From Rhodospirillaceae bacterium (lineage in GTDB: Bacteria; Pseudomonadota; Alphaproteobacteria; Dongiales; Dongiaceae), in contig SSEL01000012.1 in NCBI GenBank assembly GCA_008012315.1, positions 1-64,000 on the forward strand: 64,000 nt of DNA. Direction: 5' to 3'. The notes below the pieces were generated by a model that saw only the letters and a list, made by a program, of their open reading frames with translations, made no database searches and was not told where the DNA came from. Shown here in pieces: positions 54,340-63,395 of this stretch; position 1 is the stretch's first letter; each line of letters starts with the position of its first letter. A program made the position numbers and the translations under genes.

Positions 54340-55836
54340 ATGAGCGAGCCTCCGGTCGCGCGATTGCCCGATATCCGCCAAGACCCGCCGACCGCATCGG
54401 ATGAGGCTTGGAAGGTTGAGGATGAAGCTTTGCTGAAGATCGCGGCGGCCCATGCCTTGGCATTCCGTCGCGTGCAGCATGAGCGCCGGCAATGGCCGGC
54501 AAAAAGTTTCGCCGACATGCGGGCGGTCTTCGCCCGGGACCTGCCGGAAAAAGGACAGGACGGCGCCGCCGTCATCGAGGAATTGGTGCGGCTCTCGGCG
54601 GGTGGGCTGAGTGCGATGACCGGTCCGCGTTTTTTCGGCTGGGTGATCGGTGCCTCGCACCCGGTCGGTGTCGCCGCCGATTGGTTGACCAGTGCCTGGG
54701 GACAGAATACCGGCTCGCATACAGCGACGCCTTCCGCTGCCGCCTGTGAGGAGGTCGCGGCCGGTTGGCTGCTGGACCTGCTGCATTTGCCGCCCGAATG
54801 TTCGGTCGGTTTCGTCACCGGCGCGACCATTGCCAATTTCACCTGCCTGGCGGCGGCGCGCAGCGAGGTCTTGCGGCGGGCCGGATGGGATGTCGAAGCG
54901 CAGGGCCTGTTTGGCGCACCGCCGATCAATGTCCTGATCGGCGAGGACGCGCATATATCGGTCTTTTCCGCTTTGCAGTTCCTGGGGCTTGGCAATGACC
55001 GCGTCATCCGCATCGCCGCCGATCGGATGGGGCGGATGCAGGTCGCGGCGTTCAAATCCGCCATCGCCGGATGCAACGGACCAATCATCGCGATCGCACA
55101 GGCCGGACAGATCAATACCGGCGCCTGCGATCCGATGACCGAGATCGCCGACATTGCCCATCGTCACGGGGCCTGGCTGCATATCGACGGCGCCTTCGGT
55201 CTCTGGGCGCGCGCCTGTCCGGAAACAGCCAATCCGGCCACCGGCTGCGAGCGGGCGGATTCCTGGGCGACGGATGGCCATAAATGGCTGCAAACGCCTT
55301 ACGATTGCGGGTATGCCATCGTGCGCGATGCCGAGGCGCATCGCCGCGCCATGACCATCACCGCCAGCTATCTGCCGGCGGTTGCGGAGGGCGAGCGCAA
55401 CCCATCCTATTTCGTTCCGGAACTTTCCCGCCGCGCCCGAGGCTTCGCCACCTGGGCGATGATCCGTGCGCTGGGCCGCGAGGGGATCGCGGAGATGGTG
55501 GCCCGACATTGCCGGATCGCCCGCCATATGGGGAAGCTTTTGTCGGCCGAGCCGGGGATTGCCATCATGAATGAGATCGTGCTCAATCAGGTGGCCGTTC
55601 GTTTCGGCGCGGACCACTCGGTCAGGCGCGGCGATGAGCTGACGGCGAAGGTCATCGATCGTCTGCAGGCCGACGGCACCTGTCTTGCCGGCGGCGCAAC
55701 GTGGAAAGGGTGCTCGATCATGCGTCTCTCGGTGATTTCCTGGCCAACCACGAAGGCGGATGCCGATCGCTCGGTCGAAGCCATCATCCGGGTTTGGCGC
55801 GCGGTTCGAGACGCCCGCCCTGAAGGCGACGCATAA
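54340..55836 (+). CDS. PLP-dependent group II decarboxylase-like enzyme
   Basis: The protein has 498 residues. It shows FFGWVIGASHPVGVAADWL, EEVAAGWLLDLLHLPPECSV, TGATIANFTCLAAAR (PLP phosphate contacts), HIDGAFGLWA (Asp for the pyridine ring) and the PLP Lys in SWATDGHKWLQTPYDCGYA. These are motifs of the aromatic-amino-acid/glutamate decarboxylase group; some members are aldehyde synthases. The substrate is unknown. The ATG at 54340 follows GGGGAAG. It stands alone, with a secreted orphan gene 16 bases downstream. Confidence 0.87.
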   Translation: MSEPPVARLPDIRQDPPTASDEAWKVEDEALLKIAAAHALAFRRVQHERRQWPAKSFADMRAVFARDLPEKGQDGAAVIEELVRLSAGGLSAMTGPRFFGWVIGASHPVGVAADWLTSAWGQNTGSHTATPSAAACEEVAAGWLLDLLHLPPECSVGFVTGATIANFTCLAAARSEVLRRAGWDVEAQGLFGAPPINVLIGEDAHISVFSALQFLGLGNDRVIRIAADRMGRMQVAAFKSAIAGCNGPIIAIAQAGQINTGACDPMTEIADIAHRHGAWLHIDGAFGLWARACPETANPATGCERADSWATDGHKWLQTPYDCGYAIVRDAEAHRRAMTITASYLPAVAEGERNPSYFVPELSRRARGFATWAMIRALGREGIAEMVARHCRIARHMGKLLSAEPGIAIMNEIVLNQVAVRFGADHSVRRGDELTAKVIDRLQADGTCLAGGATWKGCSIMRLSVISWPTTKADADRSVEAIIRVWRAVRDARPEGDA

Positions 55837-55852
55837 GAGGGCATCGGAACGG

Positions 55853-57217
55853 ATGTCGCTCGGCCTAAGGCTGCCAATTCTCGCGACGGGCTTTTGCCTG
55901 ATGGTGGGTGTCTCGCTTGCCGATGCGGATATCGGCATGGATATCCGCGCGACAAGAGCGCAAAGTTCGCTGCTATCGGGGACTGAGGCCAAGAAGATCT
56001 TGCCGGTGGAATGGCAAAAGTACCGGCCTGACACCCTTGCGCGCCGGGATGAGGCTTTACGGCGCCTTCGGGTGCTCGGGCTTCGGCTGGCGGCGGACCA
56101 GAAGGCCGGCCGCAATCGCGAATGCAGCAACCAGATTTTCCTCGAAGCCAAATGGCGGGCGCTCTACACCGGCGATTTCAATGCTTTGGATAAGCGGATA
56201 CGCGATCTGGAGAAAAGCCTGCAAACCGACGATCAGAGCTATGCCACCCAGCAATCCGCCGCGGATGGCAGTTGGGGCGCTTGCTATCAACAGGCCTTCA
56301 TGAAGGTGGAAGCCAGCATGCTGGCCCTTCAGGCCATGTTCGACCGGCAGGTCTCGCCGAAATATGCGATCAACGTCATGCCTCAACTGCGCAATGGCAA
56401 CGACGCCATCGCTATGCTGAAAGCCCTTCTTGTATCCGATGTCGCCAATGAGGGCATCGATCACCGCTCGGAATTGAACGCGCTGACCACCTATGCCGCG
56501 CAGTTCGGTTTCAAGTCATATTGGCAGCCATATTTGGAAGATCGAGTACAAGGGTTGTTGCGCGATCGAGATCCCGGCGGTATCGACAAAATCCGCGCGG
56601 AAATGCGCGCGTTTCTGAATAGCTGGCAGGATCCGGAAACCGGCTATTGGGGGGCGTGGTATCGGATCAATGGGCGGCTCTATCGAACCATCGATCTCAG
56701 CATCACCTTTCATCTGATTTCCTATCTGAAGGGCGACGTCCATTACTGGCCGCAGATCATCGACACGACCTTGAAAATCGAGGGCGAACCCTATCCATAT
56801 GGCTGGCGATATAAGGGCGGGTTGAACAACCACAACAACTACGATGTCGTGAAGATCTTCCGTTATGGCTGGCCGCATATGGCGCCGGACCAGCGAAACC
56901 GCGTGCGCAAGGTCATGGCCGGGATGCTGGATTGGACGCTCACGCATTCGCTGCAGTCCGACGGTTCTTTCAAGGGCGACCAGGATTTCTTCAGCTCGGT
57001 CGCATCGGATTACTATTTCGGCGTCTCGTTTCTTGACGAGATCGGCTATTGGCGCGCGGATAATCGTTTCTGGACCAATGACGACTGGAGAGGGAGCAGG
57101 GCCACCTGCCTGCGCATCCGCCAACATCTCGCCAGCCTTCAGCTCGACGATTCACTCATCCTGGCCGCCCGGCGGAAGCTGGACGCGGGTTGCGGATCGC
57201 CTGTCGGACGCGATTAG
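55853..57217 (+). CDS. Exported protein of unknown function
   Basis: The protein has 454 residues with a signal peptide (about 1-25, LRLPILATGFCLMVGVSLAD). I recognise no family. Residues about 220-420 are rich in Trp, Tyr and His: YWGAWYRINGRLYRTIDLSI, YPYGWRYKGG, NNHNNYDVVKIFRYGWPHM, resembling alpha/alpha-barrel glycan-active or cyclase-like folds, but this is only a look. Three Cys (two conserved-looking) could form a disulfide. The ATG at 55853 is the first that begins with the signal peptide; upstream codons overlap the decarboxylase gene. It may be co-transcribed with that gene. Confidence 0.65.
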   Translation: MSLGLRLPILATGFCLMVGVSLADADIGMDIRATRAQSSLLSGTEAKKILPVEWQKYRPDTLARRDEALRRLRVLGLRLAADQKAGRNRECSNQIFLEAKWRALYTGDFNALDKRIRDLEKSLQTDDQSYATQQSAADGSWGACYQQAFMKVEASMLALQAMFDRQVSPKYAINVMPQLRNGNDAIAMLKALLVSDVANEGIDHRSELNALTTYAAQFGFKSYWQPYLEDRVQGLLRDRDPGGIDKIRAEMRAFLNSWQDPETGYWGAWYRINGRLYRTIDLSITFHLISYLKGDVHYWPQIIDTTLKIEGEPYPYGWRYKGGLNNHNNYDVVKIFRYGWPHMAPDQRNRVRKVMAGMLDWTLTHSLQSDGSFKGDQDFFSSVASDYYFGVSFLDEIGYWRADNRFWTNDDWRGSRATCLRIRQHLASLQLDDSLILAARRKLDAGCGSPVGRD

Positions 57218-57231
57218 CGGCAAGATAATTC

Positions 57232-57281
57232 ATAACCCGCGAGTTATCTAATGCTTGACCGACTTATAACCTGTCGGTTAT
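57232..57281 (+). promoter_or_regulatory. Two ATAAC-N6-GTTAT operators over a putative arsR-type promoter
   Basis: ATAAC (57232-57236) and GTTAT (57243-57247) form one palindrome, and ATAAC (57266-57270) with GTTAT (57277-57281) a second, centre to centre 34 bases. A -35-like TTGACC (57255-57260) lies between, and a -10-like TTATGA (57278-57283) overlaps the second. The gene of the ArsR regulator starts 10 bases downstream, so autorepression is likely. Confidence 0.65.
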
Positions 57282-57290
57282 GAATTGGCC

Positions 57291-57614
57291 ATGAGCAGTA
57301 CCAGCGACACCGTTTTTCAAGCCCTTTGCGATCCGACCCGTCGCGCCATCTTCGAACAATTAGTCGAAGGCGGCGAACAGACGGTGCGGGTCCTGACCGG
57401 TCATGCCGGAATTTCCCAGCCTGCCGTCTCCAAGCACCTCGCGGTGTTGAAACAGGCCGGATTGGTGATCGACCGGCGCGACGGCCGGCAAACCCATTAC
57501 AGCGTCGAACCGAAGGGGCTGGGGCCGCTGGTCGATTGGATGGGGCATTACGGCGCGTTCTGGGCGGAACGCTTCGACAGGCTCGAAAGCGTGCTCAACC
57601 GAATGGATCAATAG
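57291..57614 (+). CDS. ArsR-family HTH repressor
   Basis: The protein has about 107 residues. A winged helix-turn-helix runs over nearly the whole length: FQALCDPTRRAIFEQLVEGG, ISQPAVSKHLAVLKQAGLVI and DRRDGRQTHYSVEPKGLGPL. No metal-binding Cys (as in ArsR or CzrA) is visible, so it belongs to the group paired with SRPBCC proteins. The ATG at 57291 is preferred over a TTG at 57285. It is probably co-transcribed with the SRPBCC gene behind it, and the two palindromes upstream are its likely operators. Confidence 0.9.
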   Translation: MSSTSDTVFQALCDPTRRAIFEQLVEGGEQTVRVLTGHAGISQPAVSKHLAVLKQAGLVIDRRDGRQTHYSVEPKGLGPLVDWMGHYGAFWAERFDRLESVLNRMDQ

Positions 57615-57617
57615 GAA

Positions 57618-57678
57618 GAGCCTTGCGCTCGTCATCAGCATCAGCAGGACGAGCCTTGCGCTCGTCATCGGCATCAGC
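57618..57678 (+). repeat. Two direct copies of a 28-bp unit
   Basis: GAGCCTTGCGCTCGTCATCA begins at 57618 and a copy with one change begins at 57651, each about 28 bases, between the ArsR gene and the SRPBCC gene. It is a short tandem duplication in a non-coding gap. It contains small inverted parts, but I see no functional signal. Confidence 0.6.
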
Positions 57679-57701
57679 TTCGACTTCGGAAGGAAAGACA
57701 A

Positions 57702-58112
57702 ATGAACCGTTCCGTCATCATCGAGCGTGAATTCAAGCACCGGCCCGAAAAGGTCTGGCGTGCCTTGACGCAAGGCGCGTTGATCGAGGATTGGCTGATG
57801 AAGAATGATTTCCGGCCGGTCGAGGGGCATCGGTTTCGTTTCCGCGCCGAGCCGATGCCGCAATGGGATGGCATTGTCGAGGGCGAGGTGCTGACGGTGG
57901 AACCGCTCAAGCGGCTTTCCTATCGCTGGGATGCCAGTGAAAATCTGCGCACCGTCGTCACCTGGACACTGACCGAAACCCCGGCCGGGACGCATCTGCG
58001 CATGGAACAATCGGGGTTCCGGCCCGAAGACGAATTCAATTATCGCGGCGCCGGCTATGGCTGGCAGAAATTCATCGCGGCCCTGGATGATGTTCTCGGC
58101 CGGCTGGAATAG
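57702..58112 (+). CDS. SRPBCC/AHSA1-domain protein
   Basis: The protein has 136 residues, a single SRPBCC (Activator of Hsp90 ATPase 1-like) domain: IEREFKHRPEKVWRALTQGA, WDGIVEGEVLTVEPLKRLSY and GWQKFIAALDDVLGRLE. The fold forms a deep hydrophobic pocket; the ligand is unknown. The pairing ArsR regulator plus SRPBCC protein is a very common bacterial unit whose biological role is not well defined. GGAAGGA lies before the ATG. Confidence 0.88.
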   Translation: MNRSVIIEREFKHRPEKVWRALTQGALIEDWLMKNDFRPVEGHRFRFRAEPMPQWDGIVEGEVLTVEPLKRLSYRWDASENLRTVVTWTLTETPAGTHLRMEQSGFRPEDEFNYRGAGYGWQKFIAALDDVLGRLE

Positions 58113-58118
58113 CCGGCC

Positions 58119-59114
58119 TCAGAACAGCTTCTTCCAATAAAGCAGGATGAGCGAGCAGACCGCGGTGATCGCCATCCCCAGCATCACCCACCAAAAGCCT
58201 TCGATATTCTGCAGGCCCGGCAGGCCGCCGACATTCATGCCGAAGACGCCGGTGATCAAGGTCAGCGGCAGGAAGATCGTGGTCACGATCGACAGGACAT
58301 AGAGGTTGTGGTTGGTGCGCTCGGCCTGCTTGTTGGCGATCTCGTCCTGCAGCAGCCTTGCGCGGTCCTGCAGCAGATCGAGGTCATGGCCGAGCATGTC
58401 CAGCCGCTCGACCGCCTGGCGCAGGCCGGCGGCTTCCAGTTCGGTCAGCCAGTCCGGCAGGGGGCCGAGAAGGCCGAAGAGCGCCTGGCGCTGCGGCACC
58501 ATATGGCGGCGCAGGCGGATGATGAGCTGCCGGGCGCGGCCGAGATGGGTGCCTTCATCGGTGAGATAACCGGCCAGGATGCGATCCTCGATGCGGTCCA
58601 GGATCTGGCCAGTATCGGTGATGGTCAGGCCCATGGTCTCCGCCAGGTGATGCAGGAAACGGGTGACGAGACCGACCGGGCGGCAGGCGGAGCCGGTCTC
58701 ATCCAGGGAACGCCTCAGGCTGTCGATCGCTTTCAGCGGATGTCGCCGCGCGCTGATCAGGCAGCGGTCATCGAGATAGAGGCGCAGGACGCCAAGTTTC
58801 GACGAGTCGTCCTGAAAATCGTGATGAAGATCGCCGAGAATGCCGACCAGGCCGCTGCCGGCCGGTTCCAGCAGCATCTGCTCGCGATTGCCGAGCAGCG
58901 CATCGCGGGCCGCGCGCGGGATCGTGCAATGCTCCAGCCAGCGCCGGGCCCGCATATCCGCGAGATTGAAATGCAGCCAGATATGATGATCCGGCGACGC
59001 CATCGCGTCATCGATATCGGCATCGGGCAAGGGCTCCAACGCCCTGTCCGGATGCAGGACATAGCCGCAGATAAGGCCCCGGCTGTTATCGATCGGCGTG
59101 AAGTGATTGGGCAT
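58119..59114 (-). CDS. zntB: CorA-like transporter of the ZntB type
   Basis: The protein has 331 residues. The long cytoplasmic part has two Asp/Leu-rich helical regions; the C-terminal membrane part has two transmembrane helices with the selectivity motif GMN in LITGVFGMNVGGLPG, and ends FWWVMLGMAITAVCSLILLY. This is the 2-TM-GxN CorA family; the N-terminal start and length fit ZntB, which exports or imports zinc. The ATG at 59114 begins at MPNHFTP; the longer frame upstream is out of family. It ends six bases from the SRPBCC gene, convergent. Confidence 0.85.
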   Translation of the reverse strand: MPNHFTPIDNSRGLICGYVLHPDRALEPLPDADIDDAMASPDHHIWLHFNLADMRARRWLEHCTIPRAARDALLGNREQMLLEPAGSGLVGILGDLHHDFQDDSSKLGVLRLYLDDRCLISARRHPLKAIDSLRRSLDETGSACRPVGLVTRFLHHLAETMGLTITDTGQILDRIEDRILAGYLTDEGTHLGRARQLIIRLRRHMVPQRQALFGLLGPLPDWLTELEAAGLRQAVERLDMLGHDLDLLQDRARLLQDEIANKQAERTNHNLYVLSIVTTIFLPLTLITGVFGMNVGGLPGLQNIEGFWWVMLGMAITAVCSLILLYWKKLF

Positions 59115-59211
59115 CGGAGGATGTTCGATTGGCTCGCGCCGAAAACGGCTGTTGCCGGAAAGGCCGGTTGAGGGCCGATCCGGCGATAGCGCGGTCTCAC
59201 GGGGCTGGTGA

Positions 59212-59391
59212 TCAGAAAACGTGACGGAGCACCCAGAACAAGGCGCCGGCCAGCGCGATCGAGAGATCCTCGATGAGATGCGCCGCCGAATAGGCAACGC
59301 CGATGGCGATGATCGCCGCAACGGCACCGGCCGCGACAAGGCTTGATCGGCCTGGCCGCAGATCGGCCGTATCAGCTGAAGCTTGTGTCAT
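59212..59391 (-). CDS. Small membrane protein of unknown function
   Basis: The protein has about 59 residues. A hydrophobic stretch (SLVAAGAVAAIIAIGVAYSA) forms one helix and SIALAGALFWVLRHVF a second, with a short charged N terminus. The ATG at 59391 is the best start; an earlier one would add about 26 residues. It precedes the ZntB gene by 97 bases on the same strand. I see nothing else in 59392-59727, apart from the start of the PhoD leader. Confidence 0.55.
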   Translation of the reverse strand: MTQASADTADLRPGRSSLVAAGAVAAIIAIGVAYSAAHLIEDLSIALAGALFWVLRHVF

Positions 59392-59727
59392 CCAATTCCC
59401 CCAGTGGTCGCTACGATAAACGCCGGCAAAGCGGGATAGGCAGGTTGCCGATAGCTCTGGACTCAACAAGGAGTCGAGAGCGATGCCGAGGATGGGCGGT
59501 TTACGGTTTCGTTAAAAATTAAGCGAAAGTTAACGAAGAGCAGTGGCTTACCGAGCGAGCTATGGGACGGCGATTCCGATAATTTTAGATGCCCCTCGAT
59601 GCAGTTTGACGATCGACCGGCCATCACGCCGGACACCAAAACGCAACGCAATGGTCATGTCGCTGCAACCGCCTGCTCGCTAGGCTGCGGCTCCTATCTT
59701 TCGTGCCGGAAGAAAAAGGAGTCCGCG

Positions 59728-61365
59728 ATGTCCCGCCATGTGCCGAAACATACCCCGCCGAAACATACCTTGCCGAAACATCCCCAATTGCTGCTGCCGC
59801 GATCGCGGCGACAGCTCCTGCGCACCGGATTGCTGGGCGGTGGTGTCGCTGCCCTCGGTTTCGGCGGGTTGCTTTTGCCCAGACCGAGCCTGGCGGCGCT
59901 GGACCGGCCGGTCATCGGTCATGGCGTGCAAAGCGGCGACATCGGCGCCGATGGCGGCGTGGTTTGGGCGCGAGTCGACCGGCCGGCCCGCATGATCGTC
60001 AACTACGCCACCACGGAAAGCTTCAAGGATGCGCGCCGCGTCGTGGGGCCGGCCGCCTTGGATATCACCGATTTCACCGCGCGGGCCATCCTGCAGGGCC
60101 TGCCGGCGGGACAGGATGTGTTCTACCGCGTGCAGTTCGAGGACCTAGCCGATCTCAAAATCCTCAGTGAACCGGTGAGCGGCCGCTTCCGCACCGCGCC
60201 GGCCGGCAAGCGGGATATCACCTTCGTCTGGAGCGGCGATGTCGTCGGCCAGGGCTGGGGCATCAATCCGGAAGTCGGCGGCATGACGATCTGGAAGGAG
60301 ATGGCCTCGCTCAATCCGGATTTCTTCATTCATTCCGGCGACAGCATCTATGCCGATGGTGTCGTGCAGCCGAAAGTGACGCTGCCGAATGGCAAGGTCT
60401 GGACCAATATCGTCACCGAGGAAAAGTCAAAAGTCGCGGAGACGCTGTCCGACTATCGCGGCAATTACCGATACAATCTGATGGACGAAAACCTGCGCAG
60501 CTTCAATGCAAGCGTCCCGATCCTGGCGCAATGGGACGATCATGAGACCCGCAACAATTGGTATCCGCAGCAGATTCTCGACGACGACCGCTACAAGATC
60601 AAAAGCCTGGCGCTGCTATCGGCCAATGCCAGCCGCGCCTGGCATGAATACATGCCGATCCGGCTCGATGCCAATCGGCCGGAACAGGTCTATCGCGTGA
60701 TTCATTACGGTCCGTCGCTCGATGTCTTCATGCTGGATCAACGCAGCTATCGCGGCGACAACAGCAAGGATCTCCAGGACAAGCCAGGCGCCGACACCGC
60801 CTTCATGGGGCCGGCGCAGATCCGCTGGCTGAAACAGGCGTTGCTGGCAAGCAATGCGACCTGGAAGGTATTGGCCTCCGACATGCCGCTCGGCCTCGGG
60901 GTGCCGGACAAGCAGAAGGATGGCACGCTCAATTTTGAGGCCATCGCCAACCAGGATGACGGCCCGGCCAAGGGACGCGAACTGGAACTGGCCGATCTGC
61001 TGCGTTTCATCAAGCAGAACGGCATCGTCAACACCGTGTGGCTCACTGCCGATGTGCATTACACGGCGGCGCATTACTACAATCCCGACAAGGCGAAATT
61101 CCAGGATTTCGCGCCGTTCTGGGAATTCGTCTCCGGCCCGCTCAATGCCGGCACTTACGGCCCCAATAAGCTGGACGGCACGTTCGGGCCGGAGCTGAAA
61201 TTCGTCAAGGCGCCGGCGGCAGGCCAGGAAAATCTCTCACCGATGGACGAGATGCAGTTCTTCGGCCATGTCAGGATCGACGGCGCCACCGAAGTGATGA
61301 CCGTGACGTTGAAAGACCTGAAGAACCGCGATCTTTACAAGATCGACCTGACGCCGGCGGCGTAA
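59728..61365 (+). CDS. PhoD-family alkaline phosphatase
   Basis: The protein has 545 residues. A short PKH repeat (HTPPKHTLPKHP) precedes a twin-arginine signal RSRRQLLRTGLLGGG, so it is exported folded. The PhoD domain shows GVQSGDIGADGGVVWARVD, FVWSGDVVGQGWG, FIHSGDSIYADG, WDDHETRNNWY, FMLDQRSYRG and the metal-binding LTADVHYTAAHYYNPDK. It hydrolyses phosphomono- or diesters with Ca and Fe. The ATG at 59728 follows AAAAAGGAG. Part of its sequence recurs in degraded form near 63.8 kb. Confidence 0.9.
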   Translation: MSRHVPKHTPPKHTLPKHPQLLLPRSRRQLLRTGLLGGGVAALGFGGLLLPRPSLAALDRPVIGHGVQSGDIGADGGVVWARVDRPARMIVNYATTESFKDARRVVGPAALDITDFTARAILQGLPAGQDVFYRVQFEDLADLKILSEPVSGRFRTAPAGKRDITFVWSGDVVGQGWGINPEVGGMTIWKEMASLNPDFFIHSGDSIYADGVVQPKVTLPNGKVWTNIVTEEKSKVAETLSDYRGNYRYNLMDENLRSFNASVPILAQWDDHETRNNWYPQQILDDDRYKIKSLALLSANASRAWHEYMPIRLDANRPEQVYRVIHYGPSLDVFMLDQRSYRGDNSKDLQDKPGADTAFMGPAQIRWLKQALLASNATWKVLASDMPLGLGVPDKQKDGTLNFEAIANQDDGPAKGRELELADLLRFIKQNGIVNTVWLTADVHYTAAHYYNPDKAKFQDFAPFWEFVSGPLNAGTYGPNKLDGTFGPELKFVKAPAAGQENLSPMDEMQFFGHVRIDGATEVMTVTLKDLKNRDLYKIDLTPAA

Positions 61366-61397
61366 GCCTCAGTGATCCAGGTTTTGACGACGGCGGG

Positions 61398-61556
61398 TCA
61401 TACCGCTACCGGCTCGCCGTCCGTTTCCGTCTTGTCGTCGCCGGATTTCGTTTCCGTGGTGTCGCTTGGGGTCAGGGCCAAGGGCATTTCCGGTGGGCCG
61501 AATTCGACCAATTGCCCGCCGAAGGTAACTTCCTGGCCGCCAAAGGTGATGATCAC
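61398..61556 (-). CDS. 52-residue protein downstream of the beta-helix gene
   Basis: A short frame starting with GTG at 61556 encodes IITFGGQEVTFGGQLVEFGP followed by an acidic, Thr/Lys-rich tail. AGGGAGG lies seven bases before the start, at the end of the upstream beta-helix gene (gap 12 bases), so it looks translated in the same transcript. It contains a repeated TFGGQ. I recognise no family. The composition of phosphorylation- or ion-binding type and the coupling suggest an accessory of the beta-helix protein. Confidence 0.5.
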   Translation of the reverse strand: MIITFGGQEVTFGGQLVEFGPPEMPLALTPSDTTETKSGDDKTETDGEPVAV

Positions 61557-61568
61557 AGTCTGTCCTCC

Positions 61569-63395
61569 CTATTGTCGGATTTCCCAATCGAAAATGGCAT
61601 CGCTGCCGGCTACGGCTGCCGCCATGGTGATGATGAATTGTCCGTCGGCCAGCGTCACACGGAAAGGCTGGGGCGTACCCGCACGTTGGCAGACTGAGAG
61701 GCGGGAGCCTTGTTGCACCTGGCTGTTGTTCATGGTGACGGCGGTTGCTCCTATGGCGATCTTGGCGCGACCGCGTGAGCAATTCGCCGAAAAAGCGCCG
61801 GTCTGGTCGAATTGCAGCGGGTCACCGTTATAGGTCGCCAGACTGGGATTGTATTCGAGCGTGTTGTTCCCGATCGTCACTTCGGTCGAGCTTTGATCGA
61901 ATTGAAGGGCCCGGATTTCGGTGCCGGCATGTTTGAAGCGATTATCGGCAATATGCGCATAATCGGCACTGGTGAGGGTGATGGCATTGAAGCTGCCGGT
62001 GCCTTCCGTATAGTAATTCGCAAAGCGGTTACCGATCACCGAACAGCGCTGCACCCCCCGGACCAGAACGACGCCGCGCGGGCAGTTATCGACGATATTG
62101 CCAATCAATTGCGTGCCTTCCGCGATGGCTGACCCATCACCATGAATCAGGAAAGCCGCGTCGCTACCAGCGCCGATATTCCGGCATTGATTATTGGCGA
62201 CGATGATGCCCTGGCCATAGCGGATCTGGAACGGCGCAACCGATGGCTCCCCGGCGGTATTGAGGGCCTTGCCGCCCAGGCATTGATTGTCGGTGATCCT
62301 GATATTTTGAACCTGGGCATTCCCGCTCTTGTCCTGCATGTCGTATTGGATGGTGAAGGGGTTGTTGGTCAGGACATCGGCATTGATCTGGTTATCCGTC
62401 ACCGCGATGTTCCGCAGAACGACGGAATTCGCCGGCGCGCCTGCCGTGGCATAACGGATCAGGACATGGCCGCGATGACATGAATTGATTTGGTTGGACG
62501 AAACACGGATGTTTTCGGAGTAGTTCAATCCGCCAACCGCATCCCAGGTGGCATTGATGTAAACGCCGATCTCGCAACCGCGGACGACGTTATGCGACGC
62601 CGTAACATTTTTGTTGAAATAGCCGGCGACGCCCGGGGAGATGCCGAGATAAATGCCGTTCGCGCCGATATTGCTGACGCGATTGAAAGCGACCATGACA
62701 TTCTCGCCGCCATAGACCTCGATGCCTTCCTGGGCGGAGCTGGCGTCATAGGTGACGACGCCGCCATCGACGTCGTTGAACAGGATGCGCACATTCTTCG
62801 CGCCATGCGACCAGATCATATATTGATGGCTATTGAAGCCGGTGATGCGGCAATTCAAGACATCGCAAGTATCGCAGAAGGGGCCGGATTCCGCCGCGGG
62901 ATTGGTGCGTAGCAGGGCGATACCGTTAACCAACGCGCCATTCGTCGCGTGATCGACCCAGAGATTCTCGACCGATGCATTGGTGGCGCCCAGCATGGCC
63001 ACGGTCGCATAGGCGCCGACCCCGCCGCCGCCTGTCGATCCCGCCGTCTTGACCAGTTTGCTAAGGTCTTTGCCGGCGCCTTTCAAATGCACCTTGGAGG
63101 GGATCTTGATGACATCGGATATCTTGTAGTTTCCCGGCGGCACGAAGACCGTGCCGCCACCGGCGGCGACGGCGGCGGCGATGGCCGCATTGAAGGCAGC
63201 GAGCGCATCCACGACGCCGGTACGGTCCGCGCCGAAATTGACGACATTGAAGACACCGTTTTCCTCGCCGCTATCGCCGGTGAAAGTACGCAGCCTCAGC
63301 GCAGCGGCGGAACCGTCAGAGACTTTCTCGGTGGCGAACTTTTCATTACCCGTCGTGGCGGCCAGCAGGGGAAGGGTGTCAATATCGACGCTCAT
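61569..63395 (-). CDS. Right-handed parallel beta-helix protein (pectate-lyase superfamily)
   Basis: The protein has 608 residues. An N-terminal segment (about 1-45) precedes a Pectate_lyase_3-type start (VNFGADRTGVVDALAAFNAA, GGTVFVPPGNYKISD) and then many parallel beta-helix coils with Asn ladders (RVSNIGANGIYLGIS, NSVVLRNIAVTDNQI, RITDNQCLGG, GIIVANNQCRNIG). The C-terminal 80 residues form a cap. No signal peptide is visible, as in tail spikes or in proteins exported by other routes. It could bind or cleave a glycan. The ATG at 63395 (MSVDIDTLP) is chosen; an earlier frame adds 13 residues. Confidence 0.82.
   Translation of the reverse strand: MSVDIDTLPLLAATTGNEKFATEKVSDGSAAALRLRTFTGDSGEENGVFNVVNFGADRTGVVDALAAFNAAIAAAVAAGGGTVFVPPGNYKISDVIKIPSKVHLKGAGKDLSKLVKTAGSTGGGGVGAYATVAMLGATNASVENLWVDHATNGALVNGIALLRTNPAAESGPFCDTCDVLNCRITGFNSHQYMIWSHGAKNVRILFNDVDGGVVTYDASSAQEGIEVYGGENVMVAFNRVSNIGANGIYLGISPGVAGYFNKNVTASHNVVRGCEIGVYINATWDAVGGLNYSENIRVSSNQINSCHRGHVLIRYATAGAPANSVVLRNIAVTDNQINADVLTNNPFTIQYDMQDKSGNAQVQNIRITDNQCLGGKALNTAGEPSVAPFQIRYGQGIIVANNQCRNIGAGSDAAFLIHGDGSAIAEGTQLIGNIVDNCPRGVVLVRGVQRCSVIGNRFANYYTEGTGSFNAITLTSADYAHIADNRFKHAGTEIRALQFDQSSTEVTIGNNTLEYNPSLATYNGDPLQFDQTGAFSANCSRGRAKIAIGATAVTMNNSQVQQGSRLSVCQRAGTPQPFRVTLADGQFIITMAAAVAGSDAIFDWEIRQ

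Noticed and set aside
54277..56151. A 624-codon minus-strand ORF
   Set aside because: It spans the decarboxylase gene and the start of the orphan gene antisense; Arg/Gly/Asp-rich with no domain.
57618..57678. Direct repeats as a CRISPR-like array
   Set aside because: Only two copies, nearly adjacent with five bases between; a tandem duplication.
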